Source of the DNA: Neptunicella marina
Lineage (GTDB): Bacteria; Pseudomonadota; Gammaproteobacteria; Enterobacterales; Alteromonadaceae
Direction of reading: 5' to 3'
DNA: 64,000 nucleotides
NCBI RefSeq assembly: GCF_014270035.1
Contig: NZ_JACNEP010000007.1
Coordinates: 124,001-188,000 of the forward strand
A program made the position numbers and the translations under genes. Below, piece by piece: positions 45,401 to 52,952 of this stretch (its first letter is position 1; each line of letters opens with the position of its first letter). The notes below the pieces were generated by a model. It saw only the letters and a list, made by a program, of their open reading frames with translations, did no database searches and was not told where the DNA came from.

Positions 45401-45623
45401 GAGTTTAAAAGTGGATGAAGCGATAGTGGTGGATGTGGCCATTGGCCATGCAGTTAATCTGGCCTATCTGGATTCCTACCCGGAACGCGCCGATAACTAC
45501 AATCATTTTAAAGGCCATGCGTGGGATTGTTTTTACGCTGGCTCAGTGCAACAAAGCACCGCCTTTATTATTCAGGCGTTAACAAACTTGTTAATTGTGC
45601 GCACACCGGCACAGCCCGTCTGA
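42426..45623 (+). CDS. GH15-fold/phosphorylase kinase alpha-beta-like protein
   Basis: 1065 aa, no signal peptide. AGGA precedes the ATG. The N-terminal 400 residues are a GH15 (alpha/alpha)6 barrel: GLLPAS, YQDAWVRDNVYSILAVWGLA, WGHLQIDATSVYLLMMTQMI, DYGIWERGDKRNSGKVELNA. DGHQTALEDD and ESEWPLFFTYLYLDAIYR follow. The remaining 600 residues are mostly helical and resemble the C-terminal part of eukaryotic phosphorylase b kinase regulatory subunits alpha/beta, to which many bacterial proteins of this length are related. Catalytic function is unproven. It is a lone gene, with an AT-rich region and a peptide island downstream. Role in glycogen or glycan metabolism is possible. Confidence 0.85.
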   Translation: MRDLDLRISLDRYYQQIKAVIIDKQHPISGLLPASTAITVHGNYQDAWVRDNVYSILAVWGLALAYRQLDNNDGRAIELQQRTVKLMRGLLRSMMNQSAKVELFKKSRNPLDALHAKYDTASGENVVADHEWGHLQIDATSVYLLMMTQMIASGLNIIWTEEEVCFIQNLVYYIERAYRTPDYGIWERGDKRNSGKVELNASSLGMAKAALEALSGFNLFGARGSQNSVIHVVPDNIAQANITLTSMLPRESNTKEIDAALLSVIGFPAFTVPDSKLASKVRKEIVKKLEGPYGLKRFLRDGHQTALEDDERLHYEEQELKQFEHIESEWPLFFTYLYLDAIYRNDSHQIEHYRECLDNVLVEHNGHKLLPELYYVPLELIEQERENPGSQPRVPNENVPLVWAQSLFLLGSMLEDGLLRPGDLDPLGRHHNKPVTQPVVQLIFLAEDEALQDELATFGVRTETLKNIAPVKVCRPEDIATVHAQVGRCDSLGLTGRSYRIPKSLATSRVYKLNHERVVCITPSFMQQEFFLSYDIDFLVSRFKSELRYLQRNWTELGRPTVTVLLTRQLLDTDRSSFFALMKQIEAGDVDGIAVTHGKMAQLMSTAAIERIDHLHGYTVPDAPLDQILATSCRLDTSADHTPLSQADDLEIDLCTDEQQLIDKLACATNVYEQIALLSALVKIKTLDAHIYIHHGEYSLRDLIEEVYCQAGRFRVWSVLRSASGLLGKSDGDLGLAVSALLVAQKNIQVGRAYSDDSLISRPLNDDELLEKIHTYCREDVRDQILTQEVLLSLSLLIRARPELFSELLTIRVSHLILLLTSQIARAENIAPDEAYEQLMNVAPSDIQRRLEAVLENYQSLNDLPQKMEVLHAKGSSDTLHWQQNLGLEKISEPAGGWLAWRQHQGIIDRRSAEFNQNIWLILHHTTGLIIGNKMDKRNRINSDVVLSDMTPGEAAFALLTEHMLNNIQSAEYRQLTIEALTAMASFFEQNPSLKVDEAIVVDVAIGHAVNLAYLDSYPERADNYNHFKGHAWDCFYAGSVQQSTAFIIQALTNLLIVRTPAQPV

Positions 45624-45641
45624 TAATAAAATAACTAAAAG

Positions 45642-45680
45642 CACCACAGTGACTATTGATTAACTGTGGTGAAGTTTATT
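45642..45680 (+). terminator. Terminator-like hairpin after GH15-like gene
   Basis: CACCACAGT, a 12-base loop, ACTGTGGTG, then a T-containing tail (AAGTTTATTTA). Nine perfect pairs. Confidence 0.7.
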
Positions 45681-45942
45681 TATCTACTCATATAAAATTA
45701 ATTAAAGTTGAAAATAATATACACAAACCGTAGAAAATTTAATCAAAACCCTTGTGCAAATTAATTAAACAATTAAGAATTAACATCAGAAAGAATATGT
45801 CATTCAAAAAATAAAAATAAAAAATAATAAAAAATTTAAATTGAAATAACCATTGACTTCCTATCATTATAATGAGAAGAATAAATAGTCGACAACATGC
45901 TTAGTCGACAAGGAATATAATTACATCAAAAAAGGAATATTT
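45681..45942. promoter_or_regulatory. AT-rich promoter region of the peptide island with 16-bp-phased direct repeats
   Basis: A strongly AT-rich stretch. TATAAT is at 45868-45873; no good -35 is at standard distance (TTGACT at 45853 is too close, TTGAAA at 45841 too far). Just downstream are two copies of TAGTCGACAA, at 45886-45895 and 45902-45911, exactly 16 bp apart, each containing the palindrome GTCGAC. They lie in the predicted 5' leader of the peptide gene and could be operator sites. An AAGGA ribosome site precedes the ATG at 45943. Confidence 0.55.
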
Positions 45943-46096
45943 ATGTCTTTAAGAAAAAAAAATAGCTAGCATTGCATTCATCTCTTTATTTACTATAAGC
46001 AATTCAGTTTATGCTTTCTCATGTGAAACATCTGCTGAAGTCACTTGTGACTCCAACGGGAATTGTAGCGCAACCATTAAAGTAAAGTGCAGCTAG
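45943..46096 (+). CDS. Secreted four-cysteine peptide precursor, frame broken in an A9 run
   Basis: ATG 45943 has a good site (AAAAAAGGA about seven bases upstream). After MSLRKK the frame meets an A9 run (45954-45962) and stops at once. Reading one A fewer gives a 50-residue precursor: a signal peptide of 24 residues (MSLRKKIASIAFISLFTISN, SVYA) then a 26-residue mature part with Cys27, 35, 41 and 49 (FSCETSAEVTC, then DSNGNC, then SATIKVKCS), ending at TAG 46094-46096. The Sec signal and AxA-like VYA site are plain. Two strands around a DSNGN turn suggest a beta-hairpin with nested disulfides 27-49 and 35-41. Net charge is slightly negative. Frameshift could be real, slippage-corrected or a sequencing error. 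The gene is first in an ABC-export island. Confidence 0.7.
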
Positions 46097-46109
46097 TAAT
46101 TTTAAGTAT

Positions 46110-46134
46110 AAAGGGGTGAGATACCCCTTTTTTT
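46110..46134 (+). terminator. Intrinsic terminator between peptide gene and export genes
   Basis: AAAGGGGT-gagat-ACCCCTTTTTTT. Lying directly after the peptide gene and before four cotranscribed genes, it would let the peptide be made in excess with partial read-through. Confidence 0.87.
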
Positions 46135-46150
46135 ATAAAAAGGATGTTAT

Positions 46151-46594
46151 ATGAAAAAATATCTATCTATACTTTTCCTTCTCCTTTCATTCAACTCTTA
46201 TGCTAACGAGAGTATATTTACCAATATTAAGCCCTTGCAAGTTATGGATTTTTTACACTCGGGCATACCAAATAAAGTTCCCGCTTTATATGTATGGGAT
46301 AAAAAAGGACAACCTCAATATTTTCATTCTGGCAATGGCTTTGACAAAATCCCAAAGAATATTAATTTAGAGAGCGCCATTCCAAATACGACACAGAGTG
46401 GCTTTATTTTTTTAAAAAAATATTTAACCAGTAATAAACTATGGAACAAAAATAAAAATAATGTAGTTTTTGTTATTTTTGATAAAAGTGTAGGTAACTG
46501 CCAATCCTGCGATACTGCACAAAATACATTTTCCCACTCCAATCCGTTTAGCTCTGCAGACTACAATTTAATCAAACTGGTAATTGTTCAATAA
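46151..46594 (+). CDS. Secreted protein with one CxxC motif, thioredoxin-like
   Basis: 147 aa, AAGGA seven bases before the ATG. Signal peptide 1-18 (MKKYLSILFLLLSFNSYA). In the C-terminal part NNVVFVIFDKSVGNCQSCDT places CxxC (NCQSC) right after a hydrophobic strand and before a helix and the strand YNLIKLVIVQ, as in thioredoxin beta3-CxxC-alpha2-beta4. The N-terminal half is short for a full thioredoxin fold. So a periplasmic redox role is an inference, plausibly formation of disulfides in the upstream four-Cys peptide. No family recognised. AT-rich like its neighbours. First gene after the attenuator, six bases before the permease. Confidence 0.7.
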   Translation: MKKYLSILFLLLSFNSYANESIFTNIKPLQVMDFLHSGIPNKVPALYVWDKKGQPQYFHSGNGFDKIPKNINLESAIPNTTQSGFIFLKKYLTSNKLWNKNKNNVVFVIFDKSVGNCQSCDTAQNTFSHSNPFSSADYNLIKLVIVQ

Positions 46595-46600
46595 CTGAAT

Positions 46601-48973
46601 ATGTTTTATGGATTGTGGAAGTATTGGAAGTATTCTGCAAAAGAACTCGTTGTTCTTAGCTGTGCATTTGGCCTACTGTTAGCAATTATTGTTTTATTGT
46701 CTACCATAGCCAAAGGGGGGGGATTGAATAACCAATTTAACCAGCTTAATGGCTTTGGAATGTTATCCAAAAGCGGGGTATTAAGTCGCACCAGCCAAAA
46801 TATTAGCCAATTATTAGACTCTATTCCCGCAGTGCAGCAACGTTTTGTATGGTATGTAGATAGCGTACCGGTAGTAATTAGTGGTGAAGAGCACATACTT
46901 AATGTGGGATTTACGAATAGCGCTTATTTGACTGCATTGTCCCCTCGCTTTACTAATGGTGCACAACCCTATCGTTGCGATCCAGACTGCGTATTAATCG
47001 GCGCCGCGATTTCTTCGACTTTGGCAAACGCAGATTCCATATCAATAATGGGGAAACGTTATTCAGTATCTGCCCAATTTACCCAAAAACAAATAGCCTT
47101 TCCCCATGATGAAGGTGCAGACCTTATATTAGATATCAGTGAGCTTGCCTATGCCTCGAGCTTTAAAGACACATTAGAGTTTGTAAGCAGTAGTTTAGGA
47201 GGAAGTATAAGCTCGGTGAAAGCAGCTGAATTTATCCCTATTATCCGCACCATGGTTAAACTTATACCAAATACCAATTATCACGATGTATCGCAGCAAT
47301 TAAAGCGAGAATTTGAAAACCAACAACCTTTGTACAGCGAAATAAAAAAGATATTCAGCTTGCAAGGTAGTGATAATAGGGTTTTGGATATTATTGAGGG
47401 ACCATTTTTTGATATTCAAGCCAAACAAAATCAAGCTATGATTCGCAGCTTGTTTTTTATTGCTGCAGTGCAATTGCTGCTGGTTGCCTTTGTCAATCTA
47501 ATCAGCCTCATATCTCGTTTGAATTTGATGCGTTCGCACGAGAACCACATAAGATATGCATTAGGTGCCAGTAAGCTCTCAATATTCATCAACAACATCA
47601 TTTTTATTCAACCTGTAATGCTCTTATCAGGAATCTGTGGAGGCATTATTCTATTGACCTTCAAGCTAGTTGCCAGCGAGGCATTAATAGCAATGCTAAA
47701 TATCCCCTTTCCCAATGCCTCATTTTTAATGGCTTTTTATTTACTGTTGTTGACAGTTATTGCATTACTACTACCAGCATTGATAAACATCAAGATATTA
47801 GTATCTGGTACCGGTAATGAAAGGGCTCCTCTCTCACGTAAGATAATTTATCAAGTCAGAAGTCTAAACGTGGTTCTATTTTTGCTCGCCATTACCAGCG
47901 TGTTTTTAGGATTACATACCTATACGCAATGGCAATTACTTAAAGACAGGGGCATCAAAAATCTCTCACCAACAACTCAAGTAGTTGAAGTGAAAAAAAC
48001 CGAAAATCAGCCCATATCCAGCCATTGGGTCAGCCAAGCGCAAGCTATTTTAACAAATGTAACAGGCGCAGCATTCTTAGAAACATTACCCGGCGATAGA
48101 CGGTTGTCTTATAAAAATTTGCGCTTTAATGACGAAGCATGTAACAAACAATTTGATAGCTGGATCAATAACTTTTATGGGGAGCCATTTAAAACTTTAA
48201 CCAACTCAACAATATCCACACAGAATTGGAGTAAAAATGATATAGCGATTTCACAAAGTATATTGGAGCTGTGTGGCTTTGACAAAAATACGATAATTGG
48301 TAAATACGTAATGGATACAGATAATAATCAATACAAAATTAATGCGGTTATCGCTGATATTAGTTATGACCTGTACAGTCAAACCCCACAATACGTTATT
48401 TACCAACCACAAAACAATGCCCACAACTTATATGCTCTAGTATTACCCGGCAATATTAAAGTAAGCAATATAACCAAAACATTAGAGCAGCTATTTATTG
48501 AATACAATCTACCACTGAAAGTAAGCTTTAGTAGTCACATAATCGAGTTTATAAAAGCCAAATTGGTTAAAGAAACTGTCACTATGTTTATATGCTTTAC
48601 ATTAATGGGAGTGTCGCTTGCGATACTTTATTTAGCATTTACTCAACACATAAATAAAGTACTGGCAATGAGAAACACCGAATGGGGTACCATGAGAGCC
48701 ATGGGTGCCAATAAAAATAGACTAACCCGATGTGTTTTAATGGAATTAGTTAGTGAATGGCTATTAGCAATTTTAATAGGTTTAACCTTGGCGTGTGGCT
48801 ATATGTATTTTATCAACCGCATGAATAGTGCTTCTCTTTTTGCGGACATATTAACCCTGGCCGTAGCAAGTGCCCTTGTTTTAATCATCGCAAGTTTGTA
48901 TGTGATAAAAAAATTGCACCAACTTTTCCAACACACGCCATCACAGTTATTGAGATACAAGGGAGCTCAATGA
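46601..48973 (+). CDS. ABC transporter permease with duplicated FtsX domains
   Basis: 790 aa. TM1 at about 15-37. A first MacB_PCD-type periplasmic domain runs to about 280. Three TM helices (285-405) form FtsX domain 1, with the motif RLNLMRSHENHIRYALGASK. TM at about 425-443 then starts a second copy: periplasmic domain to about 660, and three TM helices with MRNTEWGTMRAMGANKNRLT and LASALVLIIASLYVIKKL near the end. Thus two full FtsX modules in one chain with no ATPase, as in duplicated permeases of the MacB superfamily. It works with the ATPase at 50243. The periplasmic adaptor gene overlaps its stop by four bases. Likely export of a peptide, or self-protection. Confidence 0.85.
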   Translation: MFYGLWKYWKYSAKELVVLSCAFGLLLAIIVLLSTIAKGGGLNNQFNQLNGFGMLSKSGVLSRTSQNISQLLDSIPAVQQRFVWYVDSVPVVISGEEHILNVGFTNSAYLTALSPRFTNGAQPYRCDPDCVLIGAAISSTLANADSISIMGKRYSVSAQFTQKQIAFPHDEGADLILDISELAYASSFKDTLEFVSSSLGGSISSVKAAEFIPIIRTMVKLIPNTNYHDVSQQLKREFENQQPLYSEIKKIFSLQGSDNRVLDIIEGPFFDIQAKQNQAMIRSLFFIAAVQLLLVAFVNLISLISRLNLMRSHENHIRYALGASKLSIFINNIIFIQPVMLLSGICGGIILLTFKLVASEALIAMLNIPFPNASFLMAFYLLLLTVIALLLPALINIKILVSGTGNERAPLSRKIIYQVRSLNVVLFLLAITSVFLGLHTYTQWQLLKDRGIKNLSPTTQVVEVKKTENQPISSHWVSQAQAILTNVTGAAFLETLPGDRRLSYKNLRFNDEACNKQFDSWINNFYGEPFKTLTNSTISTQNWSKNDIAISQSILELCGFDKNTIIGKYVMDTDNNQYKINAVIADISYDLYSQTPQYVIYQPQNNAHNLYALVLPGNIKVSNITKTLEQLFIEYNLPLKVSFSSHIIEFIKAKLVKETVTMFICFTLMGVSLAILYLAFTQHINKVLAMRNTEWGTMRAMGANKNRLTRCVLMELVSEWLLAILIGLTLACGYMYFINRMNSASLFADILTLAVASALVLIIASLYVIKKLHQLFQHTPSQLLRYKGAQ

Positions 48974-50232
48974 AATTTGAAGATATTCAAAAACAAGTAG
49001 CCAATAAAAGAAAAAATCGCATGGTGATATTGTTTACCAGTGCATTAGTTATATTGACAATATTCATTGCCATGGGCTTAATGCTCGCCCAAAAAAAAAT
49101 CAGTAAAAACGAATTACAGCTAAGTCATGTTGAATTGGGGGATTTCACAGAGATCATTGTCGCCAATGGCCAATTTAAAAACCGATATCCCAGTGTTATT
49201 CCTACAACGCAGGAAGGTGTAGTGCAAACCATACTAGTGGACGAGGGGCAATATGTAACACGTGGTACTCCGTTGCTGACGCTAAGCAACGACAACTTTG
49301 ATTTAAAAAAGTCACAGCTACAGAACCAGCGTCACAATAGCCAATTAGAACTAGAACTGAAAAATGCCCGCTTAGCACTGGAAACTGTGCAGCAGCAAAC
49401 CGAAGTTGCGCGCTTAAAAGGTGAATATGATGTTTTGCAAGCGCAGTTTCGTGCCCAGCAAGAATTGGCTAACAAGGGTATTATTTCAAAACTGGAGTTA
49501 ATGGCGACCGAAGTAAAACTTCGAAATATGCAGCGTCAACACACGCTTGCGGCCAATACACTTAGCACAATGAATAGCTTGCATAACAAAGAGGAAACAT
49601 TATGGCAGCTTAAAGTAGCCGAAATCGATAAAGAAATCGATGCACTTAATGACGACATCAATGAGCTTAATATTGTGGCCAAAGAAGATGGCCAGATTCA
49701 AAAAATTAATGCCAAGTTAGGCGAAAGACTAACGTTAGGTGCTCCCGTGATAGAACTATCTAAAAATGAAGATCTGTATTTTGTCGCTCAAATACCTGAG
49801 CGAGATGCACAACGCATTCAGCCTCAAAATCAAGCGAACATACGGGTAAACAGCAAATGGCTTCAGGGTCAAGTTGAAAGAGTTAGTCCTAATGTCACTA
49901 ATGGCTTTGTTGATGTATATATTCAATTCTCTCTGAACAACACCAGCCAATACCAATTAAAACAAGACTTGTCAGCCAAAGTCGAAATCACCACCCAAGT
50001 GCTCGACAACACCACTTTTAGCGATAAGCGCATTGCCAACAATGCCAACACAGAACAATCCAGTTGGTTTTACAATCAAGCTGACAACTCGTTAGTCAAG
50101 CGTAACATCAAACTAGGTGAAATTTCTCAACAAAAAGTCATGATCGTTTCAGGGGCACAACCAGGTGAACTTATAGTTAGCTTCGAGCAATCAAAACTTT
50201 GGGGCGACACACCACCAAAGGTTGTGTTGTAA
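48970..50232 (+). CDS. HlyD/MacA-type periplasmic adaptor
   Basis: 420 aa. Inner-membrane anchor at 19-43 (IVLTIFIAMGLMLAQ type). Lipoyl halves (SVIPTTQEGVVQTILVDEGQ and AKEDGQIQKINAKLGERLTL) flank a coiled coil of about 100 residues (residues 110-225, Gln/Glu/Lys/Leu rich). A beta-barrel (EDLYFVAQIPERDAQRIQPQ) and a membrane-proximal end follow. This is a tripartite efflux adaptor; an outer-membrane TolC channel must come from elsewhere. It overlaps the permease by four bases (ATGA) and precedes the ATPase by ten. Confidence 0.87.
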   Translation: MKFEDIQKQVANKRKNRMVILFTSALVILTIFIAMGLMLAQKKISKNELQLSHVELGDFTEIIVANGQFKNRYPSVIPTTQEGVVQTILVDEGQYVTRGTPLLTLSNDNFDLKKSQLQNQRHNSQLELELKNARLALETVQQQTEVARLKGEYDVLQAQFRAQQELANKGIISKLELMATEVKLRNMQRQHTLAANTLSTMNSLHNKEETLWQLKVAEIDKEIDALNDDINELNIVAKEDGQIQKINAKLGERLTLGAPVIELSKNEDLYFVAQIPERDAQRIQPQNQANIRVNSKWLQGQVERVSPNVTNGFVDVYIQFSLNNTSQYQLKQDLSAKVEITTQVLDNTTFSDKRIANNANTEQSSWFYNQADNSLVKRNIKLGEISQQKVMIVSGAQPGELIVSFEQSKLWGDTPPKVVL

Positions 50233-50242
50233 GGAACATTTA

Positions 50243-50908
50243 ATGTTAGTTGCGTTAGAAAAGCTGAATAAACATTTTGATTTGGGTGGTATGTCCCAAC
50301 AGGTTCTATTTGATATTGATTTAATTATTAATGAAGGCGAGTTTGTTGCGATTAGTGGTCCATCAGGCGGGGGGAAATCCACCTTGTTATCGATTTTGGG
50401 TTTGCTCGACATGCCCTCGAGTGGCCAATACCGTTTGGCCGGCCATACTACAGTGGATTTTTCAGACGAATTGGCAGCGGCCATTCGTAATCAATATTTT
50501 GGTTATGTTTTTCAAAGTTATAACCTTATCCCACAACTTAGCGTGTGGGAGAACGTCGCACTGCCATTAACCTACTACAGCCAATTGAAAAAGCCGCAGT
50601 GCCAACAAAAAGCACGCGACTATTTAACCAAGGTTGGTCTTGATGACAAATACGCTCACTATCCTAACCAGCTATCAGGCGGTCAACAGCAGCGCGTCGC
50701 CATTGCACGAGCCCTTATCACTGAGCCAAAAATTATTTTTGCAGATGAGCCAACCGGTAATCTCGATTCTCACAATAGTGAAAATATTATGAATATTTTC
50801 AAGATGTTAAATAATGCAGGCCAAACCATAGTCATGGTGACGCATAATCCACTGGAACTTAACTACGCCTCCCGAACCATTACAGTCAAAGACGGCCGAA
50901 TTAACTAA
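50243..50908 (+). CDS. ABC transporter ATP-binding protein (LolD/MacB type)
   Basis: 221 aa from ATG 50243, with AAGGAA six bases upstream; longer in-frame options have no site. Walker A SGPSGGGKST, Q-loop FQSYNLIP, signature LSGGQQQRVAIARAL, Walker B IIFADEPTGNLDS, switch His in MVTHN. Length and signature fit the MacB/LolD group that pairs with FtsX permeases. Its end overlaps the convergent YcxB-like gene by eight bases. Last gene of the peptide-export operon. Confidence 0.94.
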   Translation: MLVALEKLNKHFDLGGMSQQVLFDIDLIINEGEFVAISGPSGGGKSTLLSILGLLDMPSSGQYRLAGHTTVDFSDELAAAIRNQYFGYVFQSYNLIPQLSVWENVALPLTYYSQLKKPQCQQKARDYLTKVGLDDKYAHYPNQLSGGQQQRVAIARALITEPKIIFADEPTGNLDSHNSENIMNIFKMLNNAGQTIVMVTHNPLELNYASRTITVKDGRIN

Positions 50909-51413
50909 TAGCTGTATGTTTTCGTTCAGCGAATAACGACTGAGCTTGCTGGCTAAGATATTCCTGCGCGTCATTATCTAAACAGCGGTTGGAAAGATAA
51001 CTGCGGCTTTTGCCCACATACAGCAGCCAGCCTTTATCCGTAGCTTCAATTTTACTAATACTGTCCCAGCTCATATTGGCATTTACATGCAAAGACGAAA
51101 CTTCAATCCCTTGTTCGTTTATCACCAGTGTGACTTTATGCCCAGCGGCTTTACTTATCATCTGCCGTGCCAACCACCAGGATTTTTTAAAGCGTTCACT
51201 TAAGGCTTCAATCACCCCCAGGCCAACCACAAACCAGGCTAGATAAGCATCAATATCTGGCACATACAACAAAATGAAACCAACCAACACCAAAGCCAGG
51301 GATTTTCGATAGGGTTTAAAGCCCGGCTCAATCACCACAGATTGGTCAAAGGTTTCACTGTAATGGCTTTTATCCAGCACGTAAGTGGTGGTGTAGTTAA
51401 ACGGCTCTGTCAT
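50901..51413 (-). CDS. YcxB-like membrane protein
   Basis: 170 aa. Two close TM helices at about 38-72 (LALVLVGFILLYV, YLAWFVVGLGVIEAL) split a soluble N- and C-terminal region. The C-terminal part (VTLVINEQGIEVSSLHVNAN, MSWDSISKIEATDKGWLLYV) is the beta-rich YcxB-like domain. An inner-membrane protein of unknown function. Convergent with the ABC ATPase gene. Confidence 0.7.
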   Translation of the reverse strand: MTEPFNYTTTYVLDKSHYSETFDQSVVIEPGFKPYRKSLALVLVGFILLYVPDIDAYLAWFVVGLGVIEALSERFKKSWWLARQMISKAAGHKVTLVINEQGIEVSSLHVNANMSWDSISKIEATDKGWLLYVGKSRSYLSNRCLDNDAQEYLSQQAQSLFAERKHTAIS

Positions 51414-51453
51414 CTGTGGCTCGGTATCTCGTTTTGATTATTTAGCATATACA

Positions 51454-51489
51454 AAAAAGCGAGCATCAAGTTCCCCTGTCGCTCGCTTT
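51454..51489 (-). terminator. Terminator of efpL
   Basis: The minus strand reads AAAGCGAGC, a 16-base loop, GCTCGCTTTTTTG. It lies 24 bp past the stop. Confidence 0.85.
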
Positions 51490-51512
51490 CATACAGAACA
51501 CAAAACCGCTAA

Positions 51513-52088
51513 TTAGTGTTTATCACCACGGCTTTGGAATTTACGTTCTTCGGTGTTGATTTTAATCCACTCACCTGTGCTGATGTATTCTGGTACTTGC
51601 ACAACCAAACCTGTTGATAAGGTTGCAGGCTTAGTACGAGAGGTAGCAGATGCACCTTTAATTGAAGGGTCAGTTTCTACCACTTCCAGTTCTACGCTCA
51701 TTGGCAAGTCAATCGCAACGGGCACTTCACTTACGATAACGACCTGAATACCATCGGTGCTTTCTGTGATAAACAAGGCTTCATCGGCAATGCTGTCTTT
51801 GTTTAAGTGATATGGGGTGTAGTCTTCTTTATCTAAGAATACGAATTCGTCACCATCCATATAAGAGAACATTGCTGGACGACGGATCAGATCAGCCATT
51901 TCCAGCATGTCTGAATCTTTAAAGGTTTCGTCAAACTTAGCGCCAGTTACTACATCGTACATACGCATACGGTAGATGCTGCCGCCAGCACGGCCTTGTG
52001 GTACTGAGCGGTCGATATCGCGAACGATACAGGTTTTACCATCAAACACGATGGTGTTGTTCTTTTTGATTTCACTTGCCTTTGGCAT
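51513..52088 (-). CDS. efpL: Elongation factor P-like protein (EfpL/YeiP)
   Basis: 191 aa. The three beta barrels of the EF-P family are recognisable: [30 protein letters not shown], and the C-terminal [20 protein letters not shown]. Arg33 lies at the tip loop (VPQGRAGGS), the position of the functional Arg in E. coli YeiP and of the modified Lys in EF-P. It relieves ribosome stalling at proline and related motifs. Single gene with a terminator. Confidence 0.94.
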   Translation of the reverse strand: MPKASEIKKNNTIVFDGKTCIVRDIDRSVPQGRAGGSIYRMRMYDVVTGAKFDETFKDSDMLEMADLIRRPAMFSYMDGDEFVFLDKEDYTPYHLNKDSIADEALFITESTDGIQVVIVSEVPVAIDLPMSVELEVVETDPSIKGASATSRTKPATLSTGLVVQVPEYISTGEWIKINTEERKFQSRGDKH

Positions 52089-52472
52089 GATTTAATCCTG
52101 CAAAAAAATGCCAGCGATGCTGGCGTGCTATTCAAAATTCAGGCGCTATTCTCTTAGATTTTGCCCCAATGGGAAAGCCTCAATTTCGCCCACCGGATCT
52201 AATAAGGCGTTTCATTGCAATTATTCATGCATTTTTACAAATCGGAGTTGTCATATTGGAATAAAAATATAAGGTAAGGCAACGTTGTGCTCTGGGAACC
52301 GAATAACATCTGTTCAGCCGCTCAAAAAGTCACTGTACAGTTAATAAAGACACTCAAATCATTATTATCGACTGGAGAATAAAGGGTAAATATCCATAAA
52401 ATTATAAGGCACCAAATTCAGCAATTTTATCGATATTTAAACCTTCCTCAACAACATCAATGCAGGAGATTT
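52089..52472. other. Intergenic region between divergent efpL and SnoaL-like genes
   Basis: About 385 bp. It should hold both promoters. I see no hairpin, repeat or RNA motif beyond scattered AT-rich -10-like sequences. Confidence 0.5.
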
Positions 52473-52952
52473 GTGATACCAATGTTTACTGAAGAAATGG
52501 TACATACCGCGCTACAAACCTGGTGCGACAACGTGGTTAAAGTTGGCAAAATTCATTCAGAAGGTGGCGATGCCAAAGCATTCTCGCTTCAGGTACTGTC
52601 GGAAAATTACGATTACGACAACGGACACGTATTATTTAAACCCACACTAACTTTCGGCCAGCAAACCTTCCGCCCAACTAAAGAAGGCGCGTTATCTTAT
52701 TTTGTTGGTGGTAACAGTGATTACCCTAATGACAATGGCTTTAAACTCAAGCCGTGGGTAAAAGTGTGGTACAGCAAAGAAGACTTCATCCTGCATGGCG
52801 ACTTAGCCATAGTGCAATGTAACGTTCACTTTATCGGTGAAGATGACAGCCATATTTTTGTGAACAAAAGCTTTGTATTCAAACAATGCGAAGACGGCAA
52901 AATCCGCATCATTCTGCATCAATCTTCTCTGCCTTATCAGCCAGACGCGTAA
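52473..52952 (+). CDS. NTF2/SnoaL-like protein
   Basis: 159 aa. GTG start with AGGAG four bases upstream; the ATG at 52482 is the alternative. MVHTALQTWCDNVVKVGKIH, FRPTKEGALSYFVGGNSDYP and the C-terminal strands (KPWVKVWYSKEDFILHGDLA, IVQCNVHFIGEDDSHIFVNK, SFVFKQCEDGKIRIILHQSS) give the helix-then-curved-sheet layout of the NTF2/SnoaL fold. Relatives in marine bacteria are often mislabelled phosphoribosyl-AMP cyclohydrolase. Cytoplasmic; substrate unknown. Confidence 0.8.
   Translation: MIPMFTEEMVHTALQTWCDNVVKVGKIHSEGGDAKAFSLQVLSENYDYDNGHVLFKPTLTFGQQTFRPTKEGALSYFVGGNSDYPNDNGFKLKPWVKVWYSKEDFILHGDLAIVQCNVHFIGEDDSHIFVNKSFVFKQCEDGKIRIILHQSSLPYQPDA

Noticed and set aside
45853-45873. TTGACT and TATAAT as a promoter for the peptide gene
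   Set aside because: Only nine bases separate them, too few for a sigma-70 promoter, so only the TATAAT is noted.
45624-50908. Prophage or integrative element around the peptide island
   Set aside because: The region is AT-rich, but there is no integrase, tRNA, direct-repeat attachment site or phage gene.
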